A stretch of 64,000 nt of DNA from Marsupella aquatica. Its lineage: Eukaryota > Marchantiophyta. How positions within the stretch are numbered: the first letter of the stretch is position 1; every line of letters starts with the position of its first letter. The translations under genes were made by a program, and so were the position numbers. Location: the NCBI GenBank assembly GCA_973895155.1, contig OZ316898.1, positions 12,834,001-12,898,000 on the forward strand. Reading direction: 5' to 3'. The notes beneath the pieces were generated by a model that saw nothing but the letters and a program-made list of their open reading frames with translations, was not told the origin of the DNA and did not search any database. This document shows, in pieces, positions 11,157 through 20,152 of the stretch.

Positions 11157-14100
11157 TCACGACACCGGTGGTGGATCCTTAATGGACGCCCCCAACGCTT
11201 CCTCCTCAGCCACTGCCGTAGGTTCATTCTCTGACAGATTACCTGCCCTTGACTGAGTCAACTCTCCATCGGCCTGACTGGGTCCACCTTCGGCTTCAGC
11301 CTCGACACCGGCCTCGGCAATACCCACGGCTTCGGCCTCAGCCACTCCCACGGCTTCGGCCTCCCCTTCCCCTAGGGTAGTTGGATCCTTAGCCGTGACC
11401 CTGTCTGGGGTCGGTGCTGGGTCTACCTCCTTGATCACCACGGCCTGTGAAGTCGTATTACTCCTTGACCCTGAAGGTTTCCGCTTCTTCTTCGTTGGTG
11501 GCTCGGCAGCTGGTCCCTTCCCCTTCCCACTTACTTCCAGCACTGGTGCAGTTGGCGCGGCTTGTCCTTCGGCAATTACCACCCCTGGTAACTGGTTTGT
11601 CCCAACGGGAGATGGACCTGCTGCAGCTAAGCATTTAAATACTGCGGCTTGTTTCTTCAGCCGCTCTGTTTGGTTGTCGGCCCGCCGCTGTAGGTTCTCC
11701 ATCTTCCTCGTGATTTCCTCCAACTCCTCTTGGGTTTCATCCAGGTCCTTACGTGCCCCCTCCAGCTCATTTTTGGCCTCCTCCTGCTCCCTGTGGGCTT
11801 CCTCCAATTCCTTCTTCAAGGTAGCCCTCTCCTCCTGGGTTGCTCTTAGCTCCTTGTCGAGCTCTGCAATGATGACAGACTCCATCTGGTTCATCTTGGC
11901 GTAAGTTTGTTCGAGCATCTCGTCCTTCTCCCTTAGGTCGGCCTTGAAGCTGGCCGTCAGGGACGCAAGCTCCTGCTGCAGCGCCATAATCCCTTGATAG
12001 GATTTCCCTAACTCGACCTCCTTCTGCTCAAGGGCTCCGCGGATTTTCTCGAGCTCCCCTTTCAACGCCCATTCCTTTCTTTGGGTCTCCGCCATGGCCC
12101 GGCTGTTGGCTGTTATGTGGGCCTCCTCTGTATTCTTCAGCTCTTGCTTCCACTTCTCCCTCTCTTTGATCGTGTCGGCCAACTCTTCCTGCGTCTGAGT
12201 CAGTTTATCCTTGATATTCTGATTATCAGCCTGCGCGGTGTCCAACTGCCCCTGCATGATGTTCAGCTCATGTCGTTTAATCCGCAGTTCATCTTGGGCT
12301 TTCTTGGCCGCCCTTAGATCTTCAATCTCGGCTTCCATCCTCCTAAGCCGCCGAATGACCTCGTCCTTCTTGCTTCTCTCTAAAGCCACCGCTTCTTCTA
12401 ATTGGTGCTTCTCCAACTGCTCCCTATGGAAAAAGGGTCCTACCTCCAACTCCTCTCCAAAGATGCCGAGCGCAAGTTCCCCACACATCTCACCATACTC
12501 CATGGCTCTATTCTTAGCGTAGGTGGAGTAAGTAGAAGTGATCGGCATCGCCCATCGTGGCCTCTGCTCCCAAGCCGTCCTGCGGATCTCTTCAATCGTG
12601 GCTAGAGGTTTGCTTCCTTTTTCGGCTAGCCGCCTGATGTCCTCCGGCCAATCTCCTCCTGGTAAATCCTTTTCCTTAGCCAGGGCGGCCTCCTCCTCCT
12701 GCTTGATTCGCTCCTGAAATTCCTGCACCGTCTGTTTTATGCCGTCGAAGCTCGGGGGAGCAACATCTGGTGGGGGAGACTCAGGGCTACTCTGCTGGTT
12801 GGGGTCCCCTCGCACTACCCTTGGAAGTGTGGGGACAAACCGGCCACAGGTCCTTACTCCTGGAACGTGATGGTCCGACCCATAGCCGGAATTATCATGG
12901 CTGCAGTCCTCCACTGCCTCCTCTACCTCTTGGACGTCCGGCTTCTCCCTCTCCTCTTCGTCGGTAGGAGCTTCAGGCAATTCTGCCTCAGATTCGGAGC
13001 TTGAGGTTCCCACGTACATTCGAACACCTGGCTTGGATTCCGGCCTGATTCTCTCCTTGTCTCCAGCAAAGGGGTTTTCTCTTGTGAGCCGGTGTAGGCC
13101 TACCTCTGTAGTAGTGTCCTGCATTGTTGCCGTTGCCGTTGTTGTTGCCGATGCCGATTTCTTTTCTTTCTCCAGTAGTTTCAGCAGACTCTGCATGCCT
13201 GGTTGCTGCATCGGCAAGTCTTCCTTCCTGGGCCTAAACACCTGCTCGATCGTAGGACTAACAGGTGGTTGAGGCTTCTCAGCCAACGGCCTCGGCGTTG
13301 GAGCTTCCTCGGGTGCCCTTACCTGTAGGGGAAGTACCGGGGCAAAAGTCTGACCTCTGGCATACCGGCACAACAGCGGCATGTGATAGCCAAGCCGCGA
13401 CACGCCCCCCATGCCGATTACCTGCTGCTCCTCCTTTAAGATCTTCTTCAATTGGTTGAGGAGGTACCCGTTGTAGTCCCGGCTTGGGTCTGGCCTTTCT
13501 GCCAGATAGACCTGTGCCTTGCCGATCTCTGCCCTCGGCAAGTTACAATGCATGGTCACCCGCAAGAAGTCGATCATCTCTCCTATGTGCGGGTTGGTGC
13601 AGGTGTTCCGGAAGAAGCCATTCTTCGTTGATGGCCCGGGGAACGACCGGAACTCCTTGTCAGGCAGGGTCTTCCTGGTATCAACTTTGGTCTTATTGCC
13701 TATCGGCAAGCCAAACACTTCGGCAATTACCTTGGGAGTAAGATAGAAATCCTTCCCATATATCCTCGTGCAATTGGTCTCGGGTTCCCATGACCCCACG
13801 AATTCTAATAGGTCTGACTCCGGTACCTCCGGCTTCAGCCATGGTAATCTTACAAAGGCCTCCAAGCCGGATCCGGCCATGAAGCCTTGGTACTTCTTGG
13901 TCTGCATGGCCGTAAAGCATGCATCCTCCTCCCGTGCAAAATGTAGTTGCACCTCCACCGGTAGGGTTGCCGCCCAGCCCTTCCAGGTGTCATCCCTGGT
14001 TGGAATGGCCTTGATGGGATCGACCTCCTCCTCTTCGGCTTCTCCCTGCCTCCTACTCTGCTGCTCGGCTGGCCTCTTTGGTGCCGCCGACCTCGTTCTT

Positions 14101-14498
14101 TTTGCCGGGGTGGCTTCATCGTTGACGGCCCCCTTCCTCTTCATCTCTGCTGCCGTGGAGGTTTCTCCTAGCACCGTTGCCTGGGTCCACCTTTCCGTGC
14201 TACCCTTTAATTCCCAGTGTATGTCGTTGCAGTTCTTGATGGCCTCTCGGATGCCGACGACGCTGTCTTTGCAAAACAGAAGATCGTCGAGTTGATTGGA
14301 AGTAGGCGTCCACAGGAACTCGTCCTTGATGAGTTCGCCTCCTAAGAAAGCCGTCTTCTGCAGCTCCCACAATCGAGCGAGCTCCTGCCGTTCTCGAGCT
14401 GCCCTTTCTGACTCCTCGTCCTCGTAAGTCTTGATGTACTCAGTTGCCCGTTCGAACAGGCATCCCCAGAAATGTGCCGCTTGATTGACGTTGCTCAT
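11157..14498 (-). CDS. Plant mobile domain (PMD/MAIN-like) and coiled-coil protein
   Basis: This is a 1,113-residue uninterrupted ORF from ATG 14,498. Residues 1-150 are charged and end in a basic KR-rich stretch that may be nuclear-targeting. Residues about 205-400 resemble the plant mobile domain: FVRLPWLKPEVPESDLLEFV, SWEPETNC, then YLTPKVIAEVFGLPIGN, matching the family pattern of Trp-rich opening and 'D/EV..VFGLPI'. A Pro/Glu-rich disordered region follows (about 400-660). A long coiled coil covers about 690-960 with repeated heptads (ELEEAHREQEEAKNELEGAR). The tail is low complexity with Glu-Ala repeats. PMD proteins are found both in transposons and as host genes (MAIN, MAIL1) that act in silencing and genome stability. 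GC content is clearly higher than in neighbours. It lies upstream of the other passenger ORFs on the same strand. Alternative: the gag-like ORF of a nested retroelement, but no flanking LTRs were recognised. Confidence 0.7.
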   Translation of the reverse strand: MSNVNQAAHFWGCLFERATEYIKTYEDEESERAARERQELARLWELQKTAFLGGELIKDEFLWTPTSNQLDDLLFCKDSVVGIREAIKNCNDIHWELKGSTERWTQATVLGETSTAAEMKRKGAVNDEATPAKRTRSAAPKRPAEQQSRRQGEAEEEEVDPIKAIPTRDDTWKGWAATLPVEVQLHFAREEDACFTAMQTKKYQGFMAGSGLEAFVRLPWLKPEVPESDLLEFVGSWEPETNCTRIYGKDFYLTPKVIAEVFGLPIGNKTKVDTRKTLPDKEFRSFPGPSTKNGFFRNTCTNPHIGEMIDFLRVTMHCNLPRAEIGKAQVYLAERPDPSRDYNGYLLNQLKKILKEEQQVIGMGGVSRLGYHMPLLCRYARGQTFAPVLPLQVRAPEEAPTPRPLAEKPQPPVSPTIEQVFRPRKEDLPMQQPGMQSLLKLLEKEKKSASATTTATATMQDTTTEVGLHRLTRENPFAGDKERIRPESKPGVRMYVGTSSSESEAELPEAPTDEEEREKPDVQEVEEAVEDCSHDNSGYGSDHHVPGVRTCGRFVPTLPRVVRGDPNQQSSPESPPPDVAPPSFDGIKQTVQEFQERIKQEEEAALAKEKDLPGGDWPEDIRRLAEKGSKPLATIEEIRRTAWEQRPRWAMPITSTYSTYAKNRAMEYGEMCGELALGIFGEELEVGPFFHREQLEKHQLEEAVALERSKKDEVIRRLRRMEAEIEDLRAAKKAQDELRIKRHELNIMQGQLDTAQADNQNIKDKLTQTQEELADTIKEREKWKQELKNTEEAHITANSRAMAETQRKEWALKGELEKIRGALEQKEVELGKSYQGIMALQQELASLTASFKADLREKDEMLEQTYAKMNQMESVIIAELDKELRATQEERATLKKELEEAHREQEEAKNELEGARKDLDETQEELEEITRKMENLQRRADNQTERLKKQAAVFKCLAAAGPSPVGTNQLPGVVIAEGQAAPTAPVLEVSGKGKGPAAEPPTKKKRKPSGSRSNTTSQAVVIKEVDPAPTPDRVTAKDPTTLGEGEAEAVGVAEAEAVGIAEAGVEAEAEGGPSQADGELTQSRAGNLSENEPTAVAEEEALGASIKDPPPVS

Positions 14499-14510
14499 AC
14501 CCTCCTTAGG

Positions 14511-14756
14511 TCAATCGTCGGTATCTACTCTCTCCCCGAGTGCTTGCCTAAGCAGCTGACAATAGTTGGCCTCCCGTAGTCGTCTGCCTAGTTCGTGCTC
14601 GCAAATGAGCCACCATCTCCTGCAAGCGCTCCTTACCCCTCTCCTCTGCCGGTCCTTCTTCCCGTTGATCCTTCCTAGCCGCCGACGCTTAACGCGCCCT
14701 AACCCTAATCGGGTTTTCACCCTCAGCCTTACCTCCGGCCTCTGCCCGGGTTCCAT
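14511..14756 (-). CDS. Short ORF just upstream of the PMD ORF, uncertain
   Basis: An 81-residue ORF begins at ATG 14,756 and stops 12 bp before the PMD start. It is very basic (Arg-rich) in its first half and then reads WWLICEHELGRRLREANYC. It could be an upstream ORF in the PMD transcript, a separate small protein, or an upstream exon in another frame. No family recognised. Confidence 0.25.
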   Translation of the reverse strand: MEPGQRPEVRLRVKTRLGLGRVKRRRLGRINGKKDRQRRGVRSACRRWWLICEHELGRRLREANYCQLLRQALGERVDTDD

Positions 14757-14865
14757 GGTTGCCCCTAATTGTTTATATTTTCCTTGTTTTGTCCCTATAC
14801 TAAGGTGTTCCTAGGGTGCCTTCCTGCTTTACCCACTTAACCGGCCGAGTGATTCCTGTCTAGGC

Positions 14866-14935
14866 ATCACAAGTGCCTTCCGCAGCAGTAGCAAAACTCC
14901 CGAGTGACTCCCTCCTTCCGCAGCAGTAGTGATCA
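14866..14935. repeat. Short direct repeat (CCTTCCGCAGCAGTAG)
   Basis: CCTTCCGCAGCAGTAG occurs near 14,875 and again near 14,914, each followed by a similar purine-rich context. It lies in the CACTA element upstream of the PMD gene. Confidence 0.6.
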
Positions 14936-15324
14936 CCTCCCTTGGTGCAACTGCGAATGCGCTCTACTTGCAGCCCAAGGACTAAAATGTCCTCAGCACG
15001 CAGAGATGGAAGGTTGGCAATGGGAGAAGTTACATACGGGACCCACACCACCACAATGAGCTCGTAGTTTTACGAGGGAAAGTGAAGGAAATGCGCACCC
15101 TAGCCAGCCGCAAGGATGCACTTCCGCCTTGGTGTCTGCACCTTCTCCCGTCTCTCGATCAAACGAAGCTCAGACATGTGTGACTAAATGGGACGTGCGA
15201 CTAAACGGGACGCGGGAACGGAAAAGTTTCACCTGATGGTGGCGATCAACTCCATCCAATGGTGCGTGTCCCCCGATTAACCCCCTCCCCCTTGAGATCG
15301 ATATAACCCCCACGCCCATGTCAT

Positions 15325-15412
15325 ATAACCCCCCTAAACCCCCTTTAGGTGTCTTGATAAAACCCCCCTAAAACCCCCTTTAGGTGTCTTGCTACAACCC
15401 CCCCTAAACTCT
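15325..15412. repeat. C-rich mini-repeat with self-complementary core
   Basis: Two and a half copies of a unit of about 34 bp, each containing CCCCCCTAAACCCCCTTTAGG followed by TGTCTTG, the last copy ending at CCCCCCTAAACTCTGG. The CCTAAA and TTTAGG arms around a C run can fold into a hairpin. The CCCTAAA sequence resembles the plant telomere unit, but the inverted arms argue against a telomeric origin. It lies about 550 bp inside the CACTA terminus. Confidence 0.6.
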
Positions 15413-15673
15413 GGCAGGATCGGTTACATGCATGTGGATGAGTTAGCTAGGCCTAAACTGCACTTCATGTAACACAAAACCCAAAAAAAGCCTCCCTAGC
15501 AAACCCTTATGCCCCTTGCATATAGTTCAGTCAATGGCTATGTAAAGCGTAATCCCATGGCTCAGAATGTGTATGGGATCGGGTAAATATCCTTTAACCA
15601 AGCATATGGCACTACATTATTTTAAAAAGTGTTCAATGGCCACAATGAAAATGAATGGACAAGTCAATTTTGT

Positions 15674-15824
15674 TGACTAAATTGGACTTGGCTTACTATT
15701 GGCCATTGTCTTATGTTGACTAAGTATGACTATGTAGTCAGACCTGAATGACTCATTCAATAGAGCAAGATTTTTAAAAAGTTCAATTGTCTTAAGTAGT
15801 CATATACATGACTACTAATGACTA
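15674..15824. repeat. CACTA subterminal motif cluster (TGACTA/TAGTCA x7) with hairpin
   Basis: TGACTA occurs at 15,674, 15,717, 15,727, 15,809 and 15,819, and its complement TAGTCA at 15,735 and 15,797. Seven copies in 151 bp lie 108 bp or more inside the element end. Copies at 15,795-15,816 form a 9-bp-arm hairpin around ATAC. In En/Spm elements, short subterminal repeats in both orientations bind the element's TNPA-like protein; this cluster fits that role by position and layout, though the motif differs from the maize one. Confidence 0.55.
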
Positions 15825-15904
15825 TCAAGTCTTGTGGGGTCTCAAAATAAGACTGATGTTCAAAGGTTGCACTTGCGTGGTCACCCCAGTCACAAGTGGT
15901 TTGG

Positions 15905-15932
15905 TCACGAAATGCCCCGGTTTCTACTAGTG
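15905..15932 (-). repeat. CACTA terminal inverted repeat (right end)
   Basis: Read on the minus strand from 15,932 inward the end is CACTAGTAGAAACCGGGGCA. The CACTA-plus-AGAAA start is diagnostic of the superfamily. The partner repeat lies left of the window, so its length cannot be measured. Confidence 0.8.
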
Positions 15933-15933
15933 T

Positions 15934-17166
15934 TTTCTCTATGGCACCTTGGAAGAAAAAAATTTCATGAGGCAACCACTGGGCTTTGTGAAGAAGGGCC
16001 AAGAGAGTTTAGTTTGTAGGTTGCTTAAGTCCTTGTATGGATTGAAGCAAGCTCCTCGACAGTGGAACAAGCGGTTTGATGATTTCATGCTTGCACAAGG
16101 ATTCACTAGGATGGTGTATGACCCTTGTGTGTATACAAAATCAGTCAAGAATGGTGTGTTTGGTTTGCTCATTCTGGTGCTCTATGTGGATGACATGTTG
16201 ATTGCGGCTAAGGATCAAATTGAGGTTGACAAACTCAAAGCAAAATTGAGTTCTGAATTCCGAATGAAGGATCTTGGGAAAGCCAAGAGGATCTTAGGTA
16301 TGGAGATTACGAGGAACTTTGAAACTGGACAATTATGGCTGAATCAAGGCAAGTATGTTGAAAAGGTACTTGCAAGATTCAACATGGAAAATTGTAAGCC
16401 AGTAAGTATTCATTTGGCTCCACATTTCAAGTTATCATCGGCTTTCTGCCCCACGGATCAAGTGGAGAGAGGCTTGATGACTAAGGTTCCTTATGAGAAG
16501 GCAGTGGGCAGTCTAATGTATTTGATGACATGTACCAGGCCTGATCTAGCCCTAACAATGGGCAAAGTGAGTAGATTCATGTCAAATCCAGGGAAGGTAC
16601 ATTGGAAGGCTGTGAAATGGATTCTCAGGTATCTTAAGGGCACAATAGACTATGGTCTGTTGTTTGATAGTAGATCAAACAAAACCAAATCTTTGGTTGG
16701 CTATGTAGATTCTGACTACGGAGGCTGTCTGGAAACAAGGAGGTCAACGACTGGGTATGTGTTTACTCTTGGAAGAGGATGCATAAGTTGGAGATCTATC
16801 TTGCAGAAGTGTGTATCTCAGTCTACTACAGAAGCAGAATATGTTGCAGCAGCAGAAGCAGCAAAGGAAGCAATTTGGTTGGATAAGCTGGTCACTGAGA
16901 TGGGATTGGAGCATGGAAAAATGACTCTTCATTGTGACAGCCAAAGTGCGCTTCACCTAGCTATTAACCAGGTTATGGATAGCAGGGTGAAACACATTGA
17001 CATCAGGTACCATTTTATTAGGCAAGCAGTGTCTGATAAAATGTTTGAGCTAGTCAAGATTGATGGAAAGCTCAACCCGGCTGATGCTTTTACCAAAGTG
17101 ATTCCTTTGGAGAGTTACTCAAGACACTGTGCTACTTTGCAAGTTTTGCATTTGCAGCACAAGTAG
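15934..17166 (+). pseudogene. copia pol fragment: reverse transcriptase and RNase H
   Basis: An open frame of 411 codons from the CACTA junction to the TAG at 17,166, without internal stops. RT motifs visible: FLYGTLEE, LVCRLLKSLYGLKQAPRQWN, then the catalytic LYVDDMLIAA (YVDD). RNase H follows: GYVDSDYGGCLETRRSTTGYVF, STTEAEYVAAAEA, LHCDSQSALHLA and the conserved C-terminal VKHIDIRYHFIR. It copies element RNA into DNA in cytoplasmic particles. The intact frame suggests the copia copy was recent when the CACTA element hit it; without its 5' half it cannot be expressed as a whole. Confidence 0.9.
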
Positions 17167-17370
17167 AGTAACTTAATAATATATAATTTCTGTATATGGG
17201 TTACTCAATCCTGTTATGGCTACGGCTTAATTCTAGTTAACCCTTAGTTAACCTTAAATGGTTTTTAGGGGGACACCTATGGTTTTAGGTGATTGTCTAG
17301 AATTTCCCGCTGAGTATCTCATATGGATAGCAGAAATTGCAGTCCCCAAGACTAGAGTCAAGGGGGAGTT

Positions 17371-17703
17371 TGTTAAGGATTGCTCTTAGTCTTGTGACTC
17401 ATAGGTTACGGCACTTAGGCTAACCACAGTTAGGATCTTAGCTGAGGTTAGGTTAGTCGTGTGTGACCTTGTATATACCAGGGCTAGTGTAAGCCGCTGG
17501 TGGGTTGTGCTTACTGATTGTAACGGAGTAACTTGAGGAAGAGGGAGAGCATGTGTGTTCGTTTACTCTTGAAATAAAAGCTTGAGTGTTCGTGTGGACG
17601 TAGCCTTGGAGAAAAGGTGAACCACGTAGAGATTGTGTCGACTACGTGTGTATGGAATGAATCATAGTTGTATGGTCGTTGCGAATGACGTCTTAGTTCA
17701 ACA
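17371..17703 (+). repeat. 3' LTR of the interrupted copia element
   Basis: It begins TGTTAAGGATTG right after the polypurine tract and probably ends TTCAACA at 17,703. A TATA-like TGTATATACC lies near 17,470 and an AATAAA-type signal near 17,572. The right end is a best guess because the partner LTR is not in the window. Confidence 0.6.
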
Positions 17704-18785
17704 GAGTCAAGAAAAAGCAGTCAAACCTAGCAGCCATAAAAAAATCCAGAGTAAACTTAAAATACAAAACAACAAGGAAGAACACACGATAAAAGAAATT
17801 GAGGCCAGGTCAGTCAAGAGCTTCATACTTCACACTTCAATACTCAAGGGCTTAATCAAAGACTTTTGATGACATTGGGCTCTAAGATGTTACACTTTGA
17901 ATTAAATTTTTGTTTCTTCATTACCACTGTTACTCTCTTCCTAATTTTTCTTGTGATTAAGTAAAGAGTATCAAACCTTTGGTGTTATGAAATGTTCATG
18001 TGAGCTAGTGTGTGCTAATCATTTGCTAGAAGATCAAGGTGTTGTGACTTGCAAAAATGGAAGATTCCATAATAAGAAAATCAAGTTGCGTAAGAATCAA
18101 AACAAGAAATCTTAAGGAGTTAGGAAAGGTATGCTGATCTAATTATCTTAGTACCGCCAGAGGCCAGATAGGAGTCTTGGTTCATCCTACATTCAATTCT
18201 TCTAGATTCATAGAGATGGTCGACTCAATGTCACTAGCCTACATGATGGACTGGTGATTGTCTTAACATACTACATATTGACTGTAATTCTCTCCTCTTT
18301 TGCCCTAGATTTCCATCATTTTTTAAAAAACTTTTTTATCTTTATTATTGATTGTACCTGGATGTGGATGTCACCCACATTATATGTATAATGGTCAAAA
18401 TACTCCAAAGTCGGGAGAGTCTATAAATATTCATCCAACCTGGGAGATATTGGCTTAAAACCCTCAAGTGAGTTTAAATCATCTCTTGGATCCCATCCAC
18501 TCCTAACTGAAATGATATTGATTTGTTAAGGAGTTAAGTTGTCATTTTCTTCTTCTCACCTTGCTACAATGACAGCTACTCCAAAGAAAATATACACAAG
18601 TGCAATATCGGGCAAACACACAAGTAATCAACCGAAGAGATAAGCAGCACACAAGTAATCAACCGAAGAGATAAACAGTTCACCTCTCCAAAGGTTACAT
18701 CCACAACACAGGAGAGAGCTTTATTGAACTGTAGGCTAGCTAGCCATATTGAGTCTCCATAGGCTAAGCTCTCTCTATCTCTTTA
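17704..18785. other. Intergenic DNA without supported genes
   Basis: AT-rich sequence to the right of the copia LTR. No ORF with a family motif or consistent splice pattern, and no RNA gene, was recognised. A short duplication (AAGTAATCAACCGAAGAGATAA type) is visible near 18,630-18,675. Confidence 0.4.
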
Positions 18786-18809
18786 ATGACTTTGTGCTGA
18801 TTGCCCCCC

Positions 18810-19370
18810 TTGATACCCTCTTTAGATCATTGATACCCGCTTTAGATCATTGGATGATCACACAAACTCCATCTTCGTGCAATGTTTACTAGACTTAGCA
18901 GCAATGTGCTTATTTCCCGTTGATACCAGCTTGGGATCGTTGGATGATCACACAAACTTCATTTTCCTACAGAGTTTACTAGACTTGGCAGCAATGTGCT
19001 TATTTCCCGTTGATACCTGCTTGGGATCGTTGGATGATCACACAAACTATATTTTCCTGCAATGTTTCCTGAACTTAAGAGCAATGTGCCATTATTTCCC
19101 CCTTCATACCTGCTTGAGATCGTTGGATGAACACACAAACTCCATCTTCCTGCAATGTTTCCTTGACTTAGGAGCAATGTGCCATTTTTTCCCACTTGAT
19201 ACCGCTTGAGATCGTTGGATGATCACACAAACTCCATCTTCCTGCAATGTTTCCTGGACTTAGGAATGTGCCATTATTTCCCCCTAGATACCTGCGTGAG
19301 ATGTTGGATGATCACACTAACTCCATCTTCCTGAAAGATTTACTCATGTAGCAGCAATATGCCATTATTT
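18810..19370. repeat. Tandem repeat of about 90-94 bp, five to six copies, open in one frame
   Basis: Units begin near 18,830, 18,920, 19,010, 19,103, 19,197 and 19,288 with TTGATACCNGCTTGRGATCG and contain TTGGATGATCACACAAACT. The first three are close to 90 bp, so a plus-strand frame (18,850-19,209) stays open and encodes a 30-residue repeat, LDDHTNSIFLQCLLDLAAMC plus LFPVDTCLGS. Later units change length and break the frame. Probably a non-coding minisatellite; coding origin cannot be excluded. Confidence 0.8.
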
Positions 19371-20152
19371 TCACTCAGTTCCCTCATGTCATGCATTTCG
19401 AGTCTATGCATGAAGGTTTTTGTCACCCATGGTCAAGGTCATTTGTTGTGAGCTCGTCTTTGTACAAATGCACACCAATAGTCATGGTTGTTTGTGCCTG
19501 GCTATGGTGATTACTGAGGAGTGGCCAATGCACACTTGACATGAAGAAGTCGGTGACGGAGCTAGAAGAGTCTACGATGAATGTACATATTGAAGCTCAG
19601 GAATTTTTTCATATGCAGTACAGGTGCTCCTGCTGGACAAACTGCAACAGACTTCGAAGTGAGCTAGAAGACGCTCACGGCATGCACGAGGACGTTGCTC
19701 ACAAGCATGAGGAGCTTTCAGACGGAATTGATGCGAACTACTACTCGAGAACACCGACCTCGTGGCGAATTTGCTAGCTCGCGTGTGTGCTTCGGTACGG
19801 GACTTGGCAGTGCAGAATACCTCTGGACGATAGCAGGCCAAAAAGAGTTCGCTAGCAAACAGACAAAGCAATAAACTTGGACTATTTACAGTGTAGGAGA
19901 AAGTCCTATCGATCACAACAATAATTACTCCTGCATTAGTAGTTTTGCCATAATTATCGACCACGTGTTTTCGGGAGGGCACTTGCTTCTCAGAGGATCC
20001 GCCACTTCCTCCCACAGTTTCGCCTAGATCGGTGCCTCGTCTTTAGCATCGGTCATAAGCTCACTGTCTCACTCCCCTTATCGGTATGTTGTACTTTGCC
20101 AATGGACCAATTTCCGATCGATTAATTCCATCATCTGAATCTCAACAGGAGA
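19371..20152. other. Upstream region of the LRR gene, no supported gene
   Basis: A 78-residue plus-strand ORF (19,541-19,777) with a charged, helical middle (LRSELEDAHGMHEDVAHKHEEL) is too short to name. The remainder, up to 20,152, presumably holds the promoter and 5' leader of the LRR gene. Confidence 0.35.

Larger units (their letters stand above)
1..15932 (-). mobile_element. Giant CACTA (En/Spm) transposon, right terminus present, left end outside window
   Basis: The right end at 15,932 reads, on the minus strand, CACTAGTAGAAACCGGGGCA, the typical start of a plant CACTA terminal inverted repeat. Next to it lies a subterminal cluster of TGACTA motifs. A Tnp2-type transposase sits at the far (left) side in the same orientation, as expected for this superfamily, where the transposase is read away from the end seen here. 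Directly after 15,932 a copia reverse transcriptase frame resumes (Phe-Leu-Tyr-Gly), so the boundary is supported by the interrupted host sequence; the 3-bp target duplication would be TTT at 15,933-15,935. Everything recognisable inside is on the minus strand: transposase, F-box-like, BRCT, PHD, Cys-rich and plant-mobile-domain ORFs. At over 15.9 kb it is large for a CACTA element. Seen: terminus, interrupted copia, transposase. Inferred: that all ORFs belong to one element and not to several nested ones; the left terminus is not visible. Confidence 0.72.
15933..17703 (+). mobile_element. Ty1/copia retrotransposon, 3' part, interrupted by the CACTA insertion
   Basis: It contains reverse transcriptase and RNase H coding sequence, a polypurine tract (AGGGGGAGTT, 17,361-17,370) and a 3' LTR. 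The left part of the element is absent because the CACTA transposon begins at 15,932; it should lie beyond that transposon's other end. The 5' LTR, gag and integrase are therefore outside the window. Confidence 0.85.

Noticed and set aside
11395-14295. Several plus-strand ORFs of 65-175 residues
   Set aside because: They lie antisense to the open 1,113-codon PMD frame and are Ser/Leu-rich shadows of its Glu/Lys codons.
11157-14498. PMD ORF as a gag protein of an LTR element
   Set aside because: No flanking LTR pair, primer binding site, zinc knuckle or pol frame was recognised around it.
15325-15412. Interstitial telomere
   Set aside because: Only isolated CCCTAAA units, each paired with an inverted TTTAGG, not a head-to-tail array.
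19572-20015. 147-residue minus-strand ORF upstream of the LRR gene
   Set aside because: Opposite strand to the LRR promoter region, no motif.
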